Shown: positions 1 to 11,036 of the stretch, in pieces | Position numbering within the stretch: the first letter of the stretch is position 1 | Layout of the letters: each line of letters starts with the position of its first letter | NCBI GenBank assembly: GCA_964059195.1 | Contig: CAXKWD010000007.1 | Coordinates: forward strand, 57,661,163-57,725,162 | DNA length: 64,000 nucleotides | Origin: Ectobius pallidus | Lineage: Eukaryota; Arthropoda; Insecta; Blattodea; Ectobiidae | Reading direction: 5' to 3' | Program-made: the position numbers and the translations under genes | The notes under the pieces: model-generated | Databases searched by the model: none | What the model was told of the DNA's origin: nothing | Seen by the model: only the letters and a program-made list of their open reading frames with translations

Positions 1-520
1 ACTTCGAAATCTATCTCAGCCTGTAGGCTTGCCTAAAGGGATTTTTGTTATTGTTATTATTGATTTTATGATGTTTTCTCGAAAATGTTTGGAAATTTTT
101 CCCATGCCGGATTAGTACCTTTGTTCATTGATAATTCAAACTCTCCACATTTTAGTTTCTCCTCGGCTTCCTTCACGGTAAAATTCTCCATTCTCCTTTT
201 GCTTGCACTCAAAACACATCTGAAGTTCCTCAACTATGTAACTGCACGACTTACCAGTGAACTGATATACCCAGTTTCATATTCTTTCCGCCAGTCCTTG
301 CAGTTTCCTTAGGCCCTGTGAAACCCACCAAGTTATGAAGAGCTTGTGACTCATAGCGACAGTGTTTCTTATCATCGTTGTAATCTGCCCTTGGTGGCGC
401 CACTTACAAGTCAACCAGCACAAACGCCATCTTTACGTTCTATATTACATATATATTTGTATTAAAGTTTTAAGGTGGAGAGGAGCAAGAAAAGCCGTGA
501 GACGAATTCTCGGCTCACAG
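1..520. other. No gene; possible 3' tail of a retroelement at the left edge
   Basis: No coding stretch here resembles a known family. The first about 60 bases end in an irregular TTATTG/TTATT-type repeat, which looks like the 3' tail of a non-LTR element lying outside the window. This is a weak inference. The remainder is unassigned sequence up to the left end of the reversed LINE half that begins near 525. Confidence 0.3.
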
Positions 521-524
521 GCCA

Positions 525-1599
525 GTTTTCTCCATATTTGGGATGAGGTGGTGTTTTGGTTAATTGATGTGCAATATATCTTCTAGGATGTTCTTTTGGC
601 TTTGTTGAGGTTCTTTTTTGTTCTTGCCTCCTGCTGTTTATATGCCATATAGTTCTGGAATGTGGACTGGTTTCGGTACGTCCAAAGAGATGCCCTCCGG
701 AGAGCAATCGTTACTGCGCAATCCTTATTCCACCATGGGGGGTGTCTGCTGCGAAGATTCGGGTGAATAGTATACGGATGATACTGATCAAGGTAATTGG
801 TAAATATAAATGCCAGACCTTGATATGATAATGTGGACGGGACAGATGTGTCTAGTAGATCGGAGATATATAAGGATAGAGTATCAGGGTTGATCTTGCC
901 AGTTCTGTACGGTGGGAGAAGGGTATTTAGTATGGCAGAGGAGTGATTGATGTGAATGTGGAGCGGAAAGTGATCACTATTACATGTGTCATCTATGCGC
1001 TCAATCCGTATGAGAATACTGAAACCTTCGGAAGCAACTATGAGGTCCGGTGTGGAATCTCGTTGATTAAAGTTTCCTAAGCGGGTGGACATCTGGGTAT
1101 TTAGAATTGTCCAATTATTTGTGAGGCAATGAGTGATGAAAGGGTGTGAAAGACGTCGCCAGTCTGCTGTTTTATGGATGTTGGGATGTTAAAATCACCA
1201 CATATCAGAATCTGTTTGTCAAGCGGGGGTGGAATAATGGAGTTCCAATCTTGAGCTGAAATATGGTTGCGGCTGGAATTGTAGACACCAAATAACACTA
1301 TTTCTTGAAAAGTGATGTGGACCAGTTCAAGATGTGGAAAAGGTACAGAAGTATTATCAAAGTGATTAATCTTGAGGTCGTGGTGAATAAAGATCGACAC
1401 TCCTCCTTCTTCCTTGTTGCGGTTTTGATGCAGTGACTTTTACCCAGGTAGAGAAAAATGAACTTTGCCGTCAAGATGGGTTTCTGTCATTATAAGAAAA
1501 TGATAAATGGGTGCGTAGCAATTGTAATAATTCATTCTTTTTATTTCAAATACTGCGGGCGTTCCAGTATAGAAGATGTATATTGTGTGTATTGTTCAT
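525..1599 (-). pseudogene. LINE ORF2 N-terminal part: APE-like endonuclease (broken)
   Basis: The start is placed at the ATG at 1599 because the next residues (NNTHNIHLLYWNARSI) match the usual opening of an AP-endonuclease domain. The GDFN motif lies at about 1188-1199 and the SDHFPL motif, with the catalytic Asp-His pair, at about 961-978. After that comes the WWNKDC linker typical of LINE ORF2. Several stops and frameshifts break the reading frame, for example between 1400 and 1560 and at about 583. The homology ends around 525, well before any reverse transcriptase motif. The endonuclease would nick the target DNA to prime reverse transcription. Confidence 0.7.
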
Positions 1600-1642
1600 A
1601 GTGAGATGTAGCAATTTTTCAGGTTATATCGATATTGACAGT

Positions 1643-2954
1643 TTATGAAATCAAATCTTTGATCTGAGATTTGAGTCTTTCCAAATCCCCTTTCAATGTT
1701 TCAGGGGCCTCACTTAACATGTTATTTATTGCCGTGAGTAGGATGAATTTTGGTGGAGGAAGCTTGGATGCTGAAGACGAAGGTATGTTAGGTGCTCGCT
1801 GAAGAGGCTATGGCTTAGACCTATCCCCAGAGGGGAATTTAAAATAGTCACTGGAGGATGTCCTCTGAGAGAGGACGGAGGATGCGTCCGGAACCCTGCC
1901 TGTAGGGTAGAGTAAAAGCCTCTTGTGGGCTATGTCGTATGAGGCTGGAAGTCGATCCTGAACCTTGCGTTTAGGTGTAGACGTCTTGGAGTTGCTGAGA
2001 CCCGAAAATGAGCTGAGTGATTTCTGTTCTTAACAATTGAAGGGCCATTTGATAGTTTTTCTTCAAGGAGAGGAAATTGACGGAATGGTTCGAAAGGGGC
2101 AGGCACCAGTTTATTTAACATCTGTGCATAGGTAGAACGTCCTGATGCTATTTGTCGGGCCTCGAAAAGAGATACCGGTAGGGATTGTAATCGATCATTG
2201 ATCTGCATTTCTAGCATTTAAGCTGGGCATAGGGTTTTTCAGTAATTTTGTGGGCGCCCTTGCAATTAAGACATTTCATCTCTTGAGCCTGACATTTTTC
2301 CATCGAATGATCCTCCCCACAATTAAGACACTTTATGGTAGATTTACAGAATTTAGTTCTATGATTAAAGCGGCCACAGTTAAGACACAGACGTTCCTTA
2401 TATGGTACAACAGGACATAGTTGGTGATACAGTTTCACTTTCTGAGGTAGTGTCTGACTGCGGAAAGTGATCTTCACTCTCTGGGTTCGTACATACTTTA
2501 TTTGACCTAGTTCATTTGTGATTTTCCGTTTGAAGCGGTAAACGTTCATGACTTGATACCCCTCGGGCACTATGAGGACTGCTTAGATTTCCTCAGGGGA
2601 AAGATATGATTCAACTCCCTTGATAATCCCTGCCGTGAATAAATTATATGGAATAATAGATTTGGTATCATGCAGTTCATCAAATTTTGAGTTGAGGGAA
2701 TTGTTAGCAGCGTGAAAACTGTAAAAGTGAACGTCGATTTGTGTAGAGTTCACTTTATTTAAATATCTGACATCATAGCTCTCTTTTAACAACCATTTCC
2801 CAATTTTCATTGGGTGCATATTACCAATGGTATTTGATTCATTTTTAACCGTTTCAAAGTAAGGCCCTGAATCAGAATGCATGTAACGAAGTAGACTTCT
2901 AGCATTTTGTTTAGATGACTGAGAAACTAAGTTGTCTCCCAAAGTGTCACTCAA
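1643..2954 (-). pseudogene. LINE ORF1, gag-like zinc-knuckle protein (broken)
   Basis: This is a nucleic-acid-binding gag-like protein that would coat LINE RNA. Translation is open from the methionine at 2954. A single in-frame TAA near 2580 interrupts it, and the same frame then continues to 2211. That second block ends in three CCHC-type knuckles (about 2230-2387). Two are intact, of the form CLNCG-x-x-x-H-x4-C, while the third has lost its last cysteine. A further segment follows in other frames (1930-2217, then to a stop near 1643), so at least one frameshift is present. ORF2 starts just downstream, as expected for a two-ORF LINE. The protein is not functional as it stands. Confidence 0.7.
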
Positions 2955-3323
2955 CTTGATATGAGTAACCTCCCCTTCCGGGGAGTTAAAGATCTATTCA
3001 CTGGGTGTTAGGGTAAAGTTGCTTACTTACAGTTATAATACACAACACTATTCACAATATCACAATAACCCAGCCGGTTACCTCAATAGTTTTAGCTAAA
3101 ATTATCACAAATAAAAGAGAAATTGTAACACACGACTGCCAAGGTAATTCAACGTTCCTAGATCAACCAAATTAGCAATGCAGAAACCAATATATCAGTC
3201 TGCTAAATGCACAAATAATATAACTTTAACGACACAGAAATGGAATATGATTTAAACTGGTCGCCATTTATACCGGAAGAGAAAAGCGTAAACAACCTCG
3301 CGTAAGCACATTAGAAACAGGCT

Positions 3324-5467
3324 CTCCGAAAAATCTTTGAAAAAATCCTCACCCATCGATTAATATTTCACTTAGAGCGATATGGACAATGGCCATTTCA
3401 TCAATACGGGTATAGACGAGGCCAAGGAACAAACCATGCTTTACTACATCTTCTTACTGAAATTTATAGCGCATGGAAACAACGCAAGGCACTCTTGGCA
3501 CATTTCTTAGATTTACGAATCGCGTATGACTCAGTACTCCTCCCCACACTATTAAACACTCTCACGACTCTCCACATTCCGGAGATTTTCAGTCATACCA
3601 TTCTGCGCCTCTTAATCGACAGACAAATATCTTTTCCCCCTTTCTTTTCCTATCAGCTCTCTCGTTTCACCTCCATTGGCTTGCCCCAAGGATCCTCCCT
3701 CAGCCCCATTCTTTTTGTATTATACATTCACACTCTCACCCACATTCCTTATAATAATAGTCAACTACTTCTATATGCTGACGATATGGTTTTGTACTCG
3801 AAAGTAGATAACTCACTTAAATATAATTATATCACGGAACAAAAGGATCTTGACACCCTGATCTCTCAGGTTAAGCATTTGGGATTTACAATTAACCCTG
3901 AAAAAAGCCATACTATTCTTTTTCGAAAAAGCAAAATGACTAATCAACCTCACTTTCATATTGATCATATTCCAATACCTATTACACACACCACACACCT
4001 AGGAATGCATTTAACACACAATCTTAAATGGAATGTGCATTTTCAGCATACACATGCTGCTCTTCAATCAGCTAGTTGCATTTATAAATATATTGCCGGG
4101 ACAAAATGGGGTTTCCACCCCACCCATATGCTACATTTATACCAGAACCTTTTTCAATCAAAACTCACATACGGCAATCTCATTATTACAAGTCCCTCCA
4201 AATATTGACAAAACAAAATCCAATCGCAAATTTATAACATTGCCAAACACATACTTGGTGTCTCTGGAAATCCCAAAATGACAAAGCTGTTTCATGAATT
4301 ACACTTACATCCTTATACATACAGACAACAAATCACAATCATTAAAACTATTGGACACCTTTTCCACCACACGCAAACTCCGCTATACAATAAGGCACTG
4401 CACTTGCATCGCAAACGTATGCAACATCTCCTTCCAGCATTTCTGCAACTACCCCCTTTTCTCTCCATATTCTCTCAATTCTATGACAATCAACAAATGC
4501 AAAAATTTCCTCGACCTCCAATCTATTTTCTAGACTATGATGTCCTCTTTCACCCCGTTAACGTTCATATGGATGAATTCCACAAAACTGACCTGCATCT
4601 GGAATGCAAATTTCAAAATTATTTAACACAATATCGTCAGTTGCATGACTATCCCAATATACATATCTACTTTACTGACGGATCTAAAACCCCAGAGGGG
4701 GTAGGAGCTGCTTACTACCACCAAAACACTAACACCACACAACAATTCCCTCTTCGTCCCGAATTTTCCAACTACACGGCCAAAGTTATTGCTATCCGTC
4801 AGGCACTAATTTCCATCAACACAACTAATGCCCACATCTTCATCTGTACGGACTCCCAAAGTGCTATTCAAAACATAGCAACCGGCCACACTCATCCCCA
4901 GCTGGGATGGTGGGAAACAAACTGCAAATACCTAATACATAAACAAACACACCAACGACATAATCACATCACACTTCTCTGGAACCCGGCACACCACAAC
5001 ATTAAGGGCAATGAAATTGCCGATACACTTGTTAAAGCCGCTACACGTCAAAACACACTCCACACTTTTCTTCTCCCCATTTCCGATGCAATCATCGCTT
5101 CCACTAAATCACTTAAAGCACACAACATCCACTAGAACAGTAAACCTTGGTTTTACAATACTAACACTCCGCGTTTTGCTGTATCTTTAATTTCCAAAAT
5201 CAAGTTTTATGTTGCCATTACACCACAATATTTATTCAAAATTAAAAGGAGAGCCACCCCCACTGTGACTGTGGTGACTTAGGAGACGTCAATCATATCT
5301 TTTTAGGTTGCTCACAATATAAACAACAAAATGATATTTTTTATTCACAAGTTTACAAAACAAAAGGCATTGGTCAATGGCATATTCCTTCCCTAATACA
5401 CAATGACGAAAAACACATGAGCCGATTAATACATAGACATATAGTAAATTGTAAAATGAAAATTTGA
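3324..5467 (+). pseudogene. LINE ORF2 C-terminal part: reverse transcriptase, RNase H, zinc motif (broken)
   Basis: The frame is open from 3324 to a TGA at 4206, continues in the same frame to a TAG at 5133, and needs a frameshift near 5263 to reach the final stop at 5465. Reverse transcriptase motifs are FLDLRIAYD (first catalytic Asp about 3510), GLPQGSSLSP and YADD (3774-3785). RNase H follows with TDGS (about 4674), TDSQSA (about 4850) and NEIAD (about 5010). The usual glutamate in the YTAE motif is lysine here (codon 4782-4784), and WVPGH has become WNPAH, so RNase H should be inactive. The end has a C-x-C...H-x4-C motif. ORF2 would copy the element RNA into the target. Confidence 0.8.
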
Positions 5468-5614
5468 AACACCCACTTCCCACTCCATACAAACACTTTG
5501 TTCACACACCTTCCTTTATACTCCACGAAGCTGCAACTACCTAGGTGTAGAGAGGCTTCACAAAATAAAAGAAGAAGAAGAAGAAGAAGAAGAAGAAGAA
5601 GAAGAAGAAGAAGA
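3324..5614 (+). mobile_element. 5'-truncated LINE copy with an 11-bp target-site duplication
   Basis: The copy begins abruptly inside ORF2 at the conserved LRKIFEKIL block of the reverse transcriptase and runs to a (GAA)n tail. The 11-mer AGAAACAGGCT occurs immediately before it (3313-3323) and immediately after the tail (5615-5625), as expected of target-primed insertion. It carries reverse transcriptase, RNase H and a C-terminal zinc motif. It lies head to head with the reversed 5' half at 525-3312. Confidence 0.8.
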
Positions 5615-5617
5615 AGA
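5569..5617 (+). repeat. (GAA)n microsatellite, LINE 3' tail
   Basis: This is an uninterrupted GAA repeat directly after the LINE 3' UTR. It serves as the simple-repeat tail of that insertion and abuts the right copy of its target duplication. Confidence 0.9.
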
Positions 5618-5795
5618 AACAGGCTTGCTCTCAACAATCAAAAACAATAATAGAGAGTTTTTGCCCAGCTTACGTTAAGTTACCGTAAACGCTAAAGTCA
5701 CGTGATGGATGCTCTGCGCATGCAACGGTTTACCGTAACGCTATATCTGATAAGGTGACACGTTATTTCGGACAGATTAGCGTGAAGCTTACGGT

Positions 5796-6288
5796 CAGGG
5801 CCGTCGCGTGGGCAGGGCGACCGGGGCGATCGCCCTGGGCGCCGCGACCAGGGGGGTGCCGTGGCAACGGCAAAAATAAAACAACAAAATTTGAAATAAT
5901 ATGTTAGATGTACATAACGTATTTTTTAAAGTTAAGTATAACTGAATTTTGAATATTACGTTGTTTGTATTTATTGAACAAATAAATATTTTACACCAAT
6001 AACTTTATATTTTCTAAGTTACCCCAAAATAAATATTTTCTCAAAATTGAACAGCTGGATTTGCTTGTATACTGTTAATAATAATAACCTAATAATAATG
6101 CGTGTTTAACCCCACTATGTTTATATGTATTTGATAGTGTCACGTCACGTCGCTCGCTGTGTGTTTGTGTTTGAATCCTTACAGATAGGTGGAATGTCGG
6201 GTGGGTGCACGTGGGATTGAATTTTTATTTGGGGGGGGCGCCTGACGAAATCTTGCCCCGGGCGCCAAAAAATCACGCGACGGCCCTG
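5796..6288. mobile_element. hAT-type MITE, copy 1
   Basis: The termini are CAGGGCCGTCGCGTG and its inverted copy, flanked by a perfect 8-bp duplication CTTACGGT (5788-5795 and 6289-6296). This is diagnostic of the hAT superfamily. The ends are GC-rich (GGGGCGATCGCC and GGGCGCC blocks) around an AT-rich core. No transposase is encoded. A second copy lies at 33590-34042. Confidence 0.92.
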
Positions 6289-6668
6289 CTTACGGTAATA
6301 GTCATGAATCCCGAAAAGCAGGAAAGACTTCGCTTTAACCTTTTCACTGCTACTGACGTATAAATTCGTTCGTTCAAAAATTGTATAAAAGCAGAAATGT
6401 AATATTTATAGAGTAAAGCTACCGGTACATATAAAATTTTGAGAATTTTTATCCTTTCGTTCGTCTGTATTCCATAGTAATTAGTTTTTCTACTGCAATT
6501 CTCTCCATTGATTTCAGATTTAGTTCCCACTGATGATTTCAGTTGATGATGGCTTACATTAATTATTGTATAAATTCAGCATTGCAAAGGTTAACATAAA
6601 TAACGACTTAATTCTGTTGCGTGAGGTTATTAGTTCAATGATGTGTATTTATAGCACAGTATAGTATA

Positions 6669-7079
6669 GTGTGTCGGCTGCGGTGGTCTGGAGGTAGCGT
6701 GCCCGCCTCTAGATCCGAAGGTCGCGGGATCAAACCCGGCCGCAGTCGATGGGTTTTTCAGGACGTAAAAATCCTGGGCACGGAGTCCTCCGGGAGGGAC
6801 TTTAAGCTGGGGGGGCCGTGTCGTAGATTTACGGCACGTAAAAGAACTCCAAGCCTAAATTAGAGCCTCTGGACAAACTTTCTTGGCCCTTTCACGTCCA
6901 AGTAATACCTTAGTTTCCGGAGAGGGGTTAAGGAGCGATGGACTTACCACCTGTCCCTCTGCCCTCTCTAGGAAAATAAGCGTAACAAAATTCACATAGG
7001 TACAGAAACCTCCGCTTGGAGGCCCTACGCCCCAACAAGGGGGCACAGGATTCAAGAAGAATAATAATAAGAAGAAGAT
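6669..7079 (+). mobile_element. tRNA-derived SINE
   Basis: The head resembles a tRNA gene. An A-box-like TGGTCTGGAGGTAGCG is followed about 40 bp later by a B-box-like GGGATCAAACCC. A tRNA-unrelated body follows, then a short (AAT)/(AAG) tail. An 11-bp duplication AGTATAGTATA flanks it (6658-6668 and 7080-7090). It is inserted inside the TA-flanked element. Its internal promoter would be read by RNA polymerase III. It carries no protein. Confidence 0.85.
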
Positions 7080-7795
7080 AGTATAGTATACTGTACTGTG
7101 TTTATAGGCATAATTATTTCTAGTATAATAAACCACTGCTGATAATTTAATGCATATAACATACCCAGAAACATTTCAATAAATTTACGTAGCACTGTTG
7201 ATAATATTTTTATGATTAAAATTCCATTTTGAGGTTATGTTAATATTTATATCCTGTTATGAAGTGCTTAGGAATTCATATATCTGTAGACTTATAACAG
7301 AAACAATGGACAATTAAGTTTAATCATAGGCCTAGCACATTCTGAGAACAATTTGGTATCATATCTTCCAATAAGTCATCGTTAAAATTTCAAAGTGGAG
7401 CAATCTGAAACAGTTCCTCCATTTTCTCTGTTACCTTTACCGTACCGTATAAATTTACGCTGGCAAAAACTCCATCGTAGCACAACACGTTATTCCATTT
7501 ACCGTATTCCATCACGTGACATTAGAGTATACCGTATCAGAGAACACGCTATGACAAAAACTCTCTAATGTCCCCCTCCGCGGCAGCGATACTGGCGCTC
7601 TGAACACGGCCGATTCTTGAACAAATATTCTATCACAGTCGGTAATATGAACGCCCTGCGTCAAAGCGCGAAATTTCAAACCGGGAATGTTTGTCGTATT
7701 AGAAGTATCCGCGGGCCACAAAACTGTGAGAGTGGGCTGCGGGTTGGACAGGCCTGATATAGAGTAACAAGCTTCCCTCTTTCCACAAAATAATA

Positions 7796-7870
7796 CCGTG
7801 TCAGTAAAGTCATGGTGAACTTTATGTACAGTAAAAACAGTAAGTGCACCATGACTTTACGGACACACGG
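7796..7870. mobile_element. 75-bp hairpin MITE with TA flanks
   Basis: The element is nearly all inverted repeat: arms of about 25 bp (CCGTGTCAGTAAAGTCATGG and its inverse, with small differences) around a short loop, bordered by TA on each side (7794-7795, 7871-7872). It is probably a minimal mariner-derived MITE. Confidence 0.75.
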
Positions 7871-7872
7871 TA

Positions 7873-8521
7873 CATATGTACTATGCATAAAGATTGCCTC
7901 TCACTCCCACTCTCTTATAATGTCTCGTTTCAGTTGCTACTGGTTGGAAATGCCCTCAGGCTAGTAGGTATATTTCTACTCAAGGTATTTGCAACATAAT
8001 GTGACATCCTACCGTGGTACCACATTTCTCATTTACTCTTCAATTTACTCATTTACTCGGGAATACCCAGGTGTGGCTTCCCTCTCGCCTCTTTTGTCTG
8101 AGCTCCTTTGTATAACTGTTCATGTATGGTATTAATAACCATGAACAATAGTGTATGGAATTAATTTAATATACATTCACTGTAGCGTTTAATTAAAGTA
8201 CGCTTATGATGTTTTAATTACTCGCATTTAACTAAATACTTTAACGTGTGTGGTTTCATAGGTAAATTACGTCATCTAGTATGACTTTTTGCTGCTTTAG
8301 TTATATATTAGTAGTTGTTTTATTTATTGTTTGTTACGCTGTATGAAAACGTATTATATATAAATTCTTTATGTTTCACTGATTAATTTGATATGTCGTA
8401 TGACATATGACTTGGATTGCGTTATTCAAAGTGATTTCTTTCAAGTTTACTTAGTTAAATTAATTGCGTGAATTACTAATTACCAGACTTAACGTCTGCT
8501 ACATGTTTTCGAATTTTTTGA
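7873..8521. other. AT-rich stretch without a recognisable gene
   Basis: I see no coding similarity, RNA gene or clear repeat structure here. It may include the degraded 5' part of the hAT copy whose transposase tail begins at 8522, but nothing supports exact limits. Confidence 0.4.
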
Positions 8522-8722
8522 TCATTTAGGAAGGAATACAAAGAACTATCAAGCACTGTTGTAAAGTTTCTTATTGCATTTATGACTACACGTTTATGTG
8601 AAAGAGGGTTTTCGAGTTTGTCTTATCTGAGAAGTAAATACAGAAACAAACTGAATGTTGAGGACGATTTAAGGATGTACATGTATTTGGCAAAGCTAGA
8701 GCCAATCATTGATCTGCTGTGA
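8522..8722 (+). pseudogene. hAT transposase C-terminal (dimerisation) fragment
   Basis: A 66-residue open segment ends at a natural TGA (8720-8722). It contains FLIAFMTTRLCERGFSSL followed by SKYRNKLNVEDDLR, the signature of the C-terminal hAT dimerisation region in ZBED5/SCAND3-like transposases. The frame is closed by a stop immediately upstream, and the catalytic part is missing. About 270 bp downstream a hAT-like end (GTTGAGAACCCCTG) closes the element. The domain pairs transposase monomers. Confidence 0.8.
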
Positions 8723-8989
8723 AAAGGGAAACAAGCTACGCCTTCTCAATAATTTCTTCTAAAGTGGGCCTAATTTACAATTTTGTGTCTGTTTTAGTAA
8801 AAGACATTAAAAATATATTTAAGCACTATCCCTAATTTCTATTGAAATATTTTTCAAAATAAACTTCCAAAGGTTAAACCATATTAATTGATAGACCCTT
8901 AAGGAATGTTTTCTGAACATAACTGAATTTCCAATTTAAGGGGTACGCATGTCTACTGTTGGTTAAAAAAAAAAAATAGTGCTTAAAAA

Positions 8990-9004
8990 AGTTGAGAACC
9001 CCTG
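8990..9004. repeat. Right terminal inverted repeat of the hAT remnant
   Basis: GTTGAGAACCCCTG is the usual right end of Charlie-like hAT elements (CAGGGGTTCTCAAC when inverted). It lies at the expected distance beyond the transposase stop. The left end and the 8-bp duplication were not found, so the copy is 5'-truncated or eroded. Confidence 0.55.
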
Positions 9005-9660
9005 CCTTAGGCGACAAAACATTGGAGTTTCAAAATGACATATTTTTGGGAAGTTGTTATTTTAAATCTCACGTTTTCAAATAGAAAAGCAGAAACTGGC
9101 ACAAAAGAATTGCACTATTCGATTCAGCACCTAAAATAATCGGCAAATATATTATTAAGCCATTAATGTTATCATAGCAATAATGGAACAAATGTCCATC
9201 CTTCCTGTTTAAAACTAGACCAAGATTGCAGTGCTATGTCTAGCCGAATTACTGAAATTTGAAATTATGTCTACATAAAGTGTCTTTCATTTGGGTGCGA
9301 TTGTCTCCCCACATCTGGCATCGAATTTAAAGAAATTTTCACATTAAGAAAAACAGTTTTCTCAAAACTTAGGAGATGTGGTAAATTCGTCGTATATTTA
9401 CAATTCTTCTTAGTACTGGTGAATAAGTCATAAATTCCACCTTGTCGCCATATCAAATCATCGCCTGGTGAAAAACAAAACATAGAATGATACTGTCATG
9501 TTATCTTCACTAATATGTTGTTGTTCTCTTTTATTTTACGGCGGCGTTGGTGACTTCATGACATTATATCGTCGGATTAGGGGGTAGACTACTCTGAGGT
9601 ATTATCATAATTATCATGATTAATTATTGGGCCAGTATGGTAAATATTATATCATACTTC
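9005..9660. other. No recognisable gene
   Basis: This is AT-rich sequence with only short chance reading frames and no repeat structure that I can support. Confidence 0.4.
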
Positions 9661-9669
9661 TATGGGACT

Positions 9670-10057
9670 TCAGAGTTTCATCTTGCATTTTGTCAGATGG
9701 TTCAGTAAAATCTGAAGGACGTGCTTTTTCCGTTCATGTATTAGGCCTATATTGTTTGTGTGTAATGTTAATGGTAGTCCAACTTTGTAGATCTTGTATG
9801 AATGCTGATATGTGCGGTTGCGAAGACAACCAAACAATACGTGGAAGAGATCTCCTAACTGACCACACTCGCACCTAGGCGACTGTGTTCTTCCCATTCG
9901 ATGTAGGTACTGGGGTGTTAATGCTGTTCCCAATCGGAGATGCATAATAATTATGGATTCTCTTGTAGGTAGTTTGATGGTCTCGATGGTGGGTTATGCC
10001 ATACGCCTTCGACTGGTGTTGATGGTGTTGCCTCCAACTAATACGTCTGTTTTGTCT
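9670..10057 (-). pseudogene. LINE ORF2 3' fragment (C-terminal zinc motif)
   Basis: On the minus strand, after a broken upstream segment (about 10057-9946), the frame from 9945 reads MHLRLGTALTPQYLHRMGR and then CECGQLGDLFHVLFGC. This is the C-terminal C-x-C...H-x4-C motif found after RNase H in this LINE group. It ends with CKMKL, close to the CKMKI end of the LINE at 3324-5467, so the two belong to related families. Reverse transcriptase and RNase H are absent, which indicates a strongly 5'-truncated copy. Confidence 0.75.
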
Positions 10058-10170
10058 TGTTATTTTTTCATCTTGGTCTCAGTGCTTCGCTACCGGCATT
10101 TGTTTTCATTTTAATATTACGACGGTTCAATTCCATTTATCTCTCCTGTATTTCTTATTCACGCAGGTAA

Positions 10171-10425
10171 GGCTCATGTTACACGGACAAAAAAAAACGC
10201 GGCCGATTGTCAGCGACCAAAAAGTATCCATTGGGTCAATGGGTATGTAATGTTATAAATTATACGGACCAAATGAACCGCGCCTTCAGACGCGTAAAAA
10301 CTAGAGCATGAACCGAATTTCGGTCGCCGAATACATTACCTACCCATTGACCCAATGGATACGCTTTTCGGTAGCAGACAATCGGCCGCGTTTTTTGGCC
10401 CGTGTACCATGGTCTGAAGTTATAC
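10171..10425. repeat. Foldback/MITE within the left end of the Harbinger copy
   Basis: The left terminal sequence (ACGCGGCCGATTGTC, then CCATTGGGTCAATGGGTA) recurs inverted at about 10335-10410. The segment therefore forms a hairpin of roughly 110-bp arms. It is either a nested MITE of the same family or a terminal duplication. Confidence 0.7.
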
Positions 10426-10610
10426 GGGCAGAATTTCGACCGAATGCACGCGCGCGGAGGATTTTGTAGATGTGTTGCCATTACTAAACTTTCAATCCTG
10501 GTACGTTTTTGTAACTAGGAAAGTGCAAAGAACAGTAATAGAGGTGCAGAGAGAGGTATTGTTGTATTAATGATTAAAACAGTAACAGTGGTAAATGATT
10601 AATGAGAGAC

Positions 10611-11036
10611 TTACTTCAAGGTAATGACAAGTCTTTCAGCACATCCTATGCTTCTCATATTCGTATTCTGCTTTGTTATTTTGCAAGCAACTAAAGTCAA
10701 CAGTTCGTCAAAAGAACCAACTGACATTCGGTAATACTGGAAAAATTTGTCCTTTTTCCTGTGATCGCAGAACATGATGTGGAACTGTCCAGTTTTCAAA
10801 CGATTTGGTAACAATTGGTGGATCCCCCAACGTTTTTTCTCCCTTTCAGGATATATCACTTCAAAACAATTAAATAAATGCGCTGCAACAGCACAACCTA
10901 CTTCTATCTCATCCATTTTGTAATGACTATTGCCCTCGAAAGAATTCCAGCTTGGGTTTTTTCGGTCAACATTCTGCCCGCGTAACATGCATCGCACGTT
11001 TCGGTCGCTGAAATTCGGCTCGAATAACATGCTCAA
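10611..11036 (-). pseudogene. PIF/Harbinger transposase, N-terminal exon only
   Basis: The 141-residue frame contains KKRWGIHQLLPNR, QFHIMFCDHRK, then KFFQYYRMSVGSFDELL and CAERLVITLK. This order is characteristic of the region preceding the DDE core in HARBI1-like nuclease/transposases. The frame ends at LK followed directly by GTAAGT on the minus strand (about 10604-10610), a consensus 5' splice site. This is therefore probably exon 1 of a spliced transposase whose DDE exons have been deleted. The protein would cut at the element ends together with a Myb/MADF partner. Without the catalytic core it cannot act. Confidence 0.8.

Larger units (their letters stand above)
525..3312 (-). mobile_element. 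5' half of a non-LTR retrotransposon (LINE), reversed
   Basis: Read on the minus strand this is about 300 nt of apparent 5' UTR (about 3310 to 2955), a gag-like ORF1, and the first part of ORF2 (endonuclease plus linker), which stops near 525 just after a residue run of the SSQIWRK type. No reverse transcriptase follows. The zinc knuckles in ORF1, and the RNase H domain of the oppositely oriented neighbour, suggest the I/LOA/Nimb-like group of LINEs. A GC-rich self-complementary stretch lies just upstream of ORF1, near 2972-2987. No target-site duplication was found around this half on its own. Confidence 0.7.
5653..7565. mobile_element. TA-flanked TIR element (Tc1/mariner-type, non-autonomous), host to two nested insertions
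   Basis: The ends read GAGAGTTTTTG and, inverted, CAAAAACTCTC, each bordered by TA (5651-5652 and 7566-7567). The inverted similarity extends to a shared TCACGTGATGG block about 45 bp inside each end, so the TIRs are roughly 57 bp and diverged. No transposase is visible inside. Subtracting the nested hAT MITE and SINE leaves about 1 kb. The TA target duplication points to the Tc1/mariner superfamily. The exact family is unknown. Confidence 0.65.

Noticed and set aside
525..5614. Single LINE with twin-priming 5' inversion as the firm call
   Set aside because: The exact 11-bp duplication around the right half alone favours two insertions. The inversion is kept only as an alternative.
5374..5637. 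Frame with a poly-leucine run
   Set aside because: Reverse-strand reading of the (GAA)n LINE tail. Not a signal peptide.
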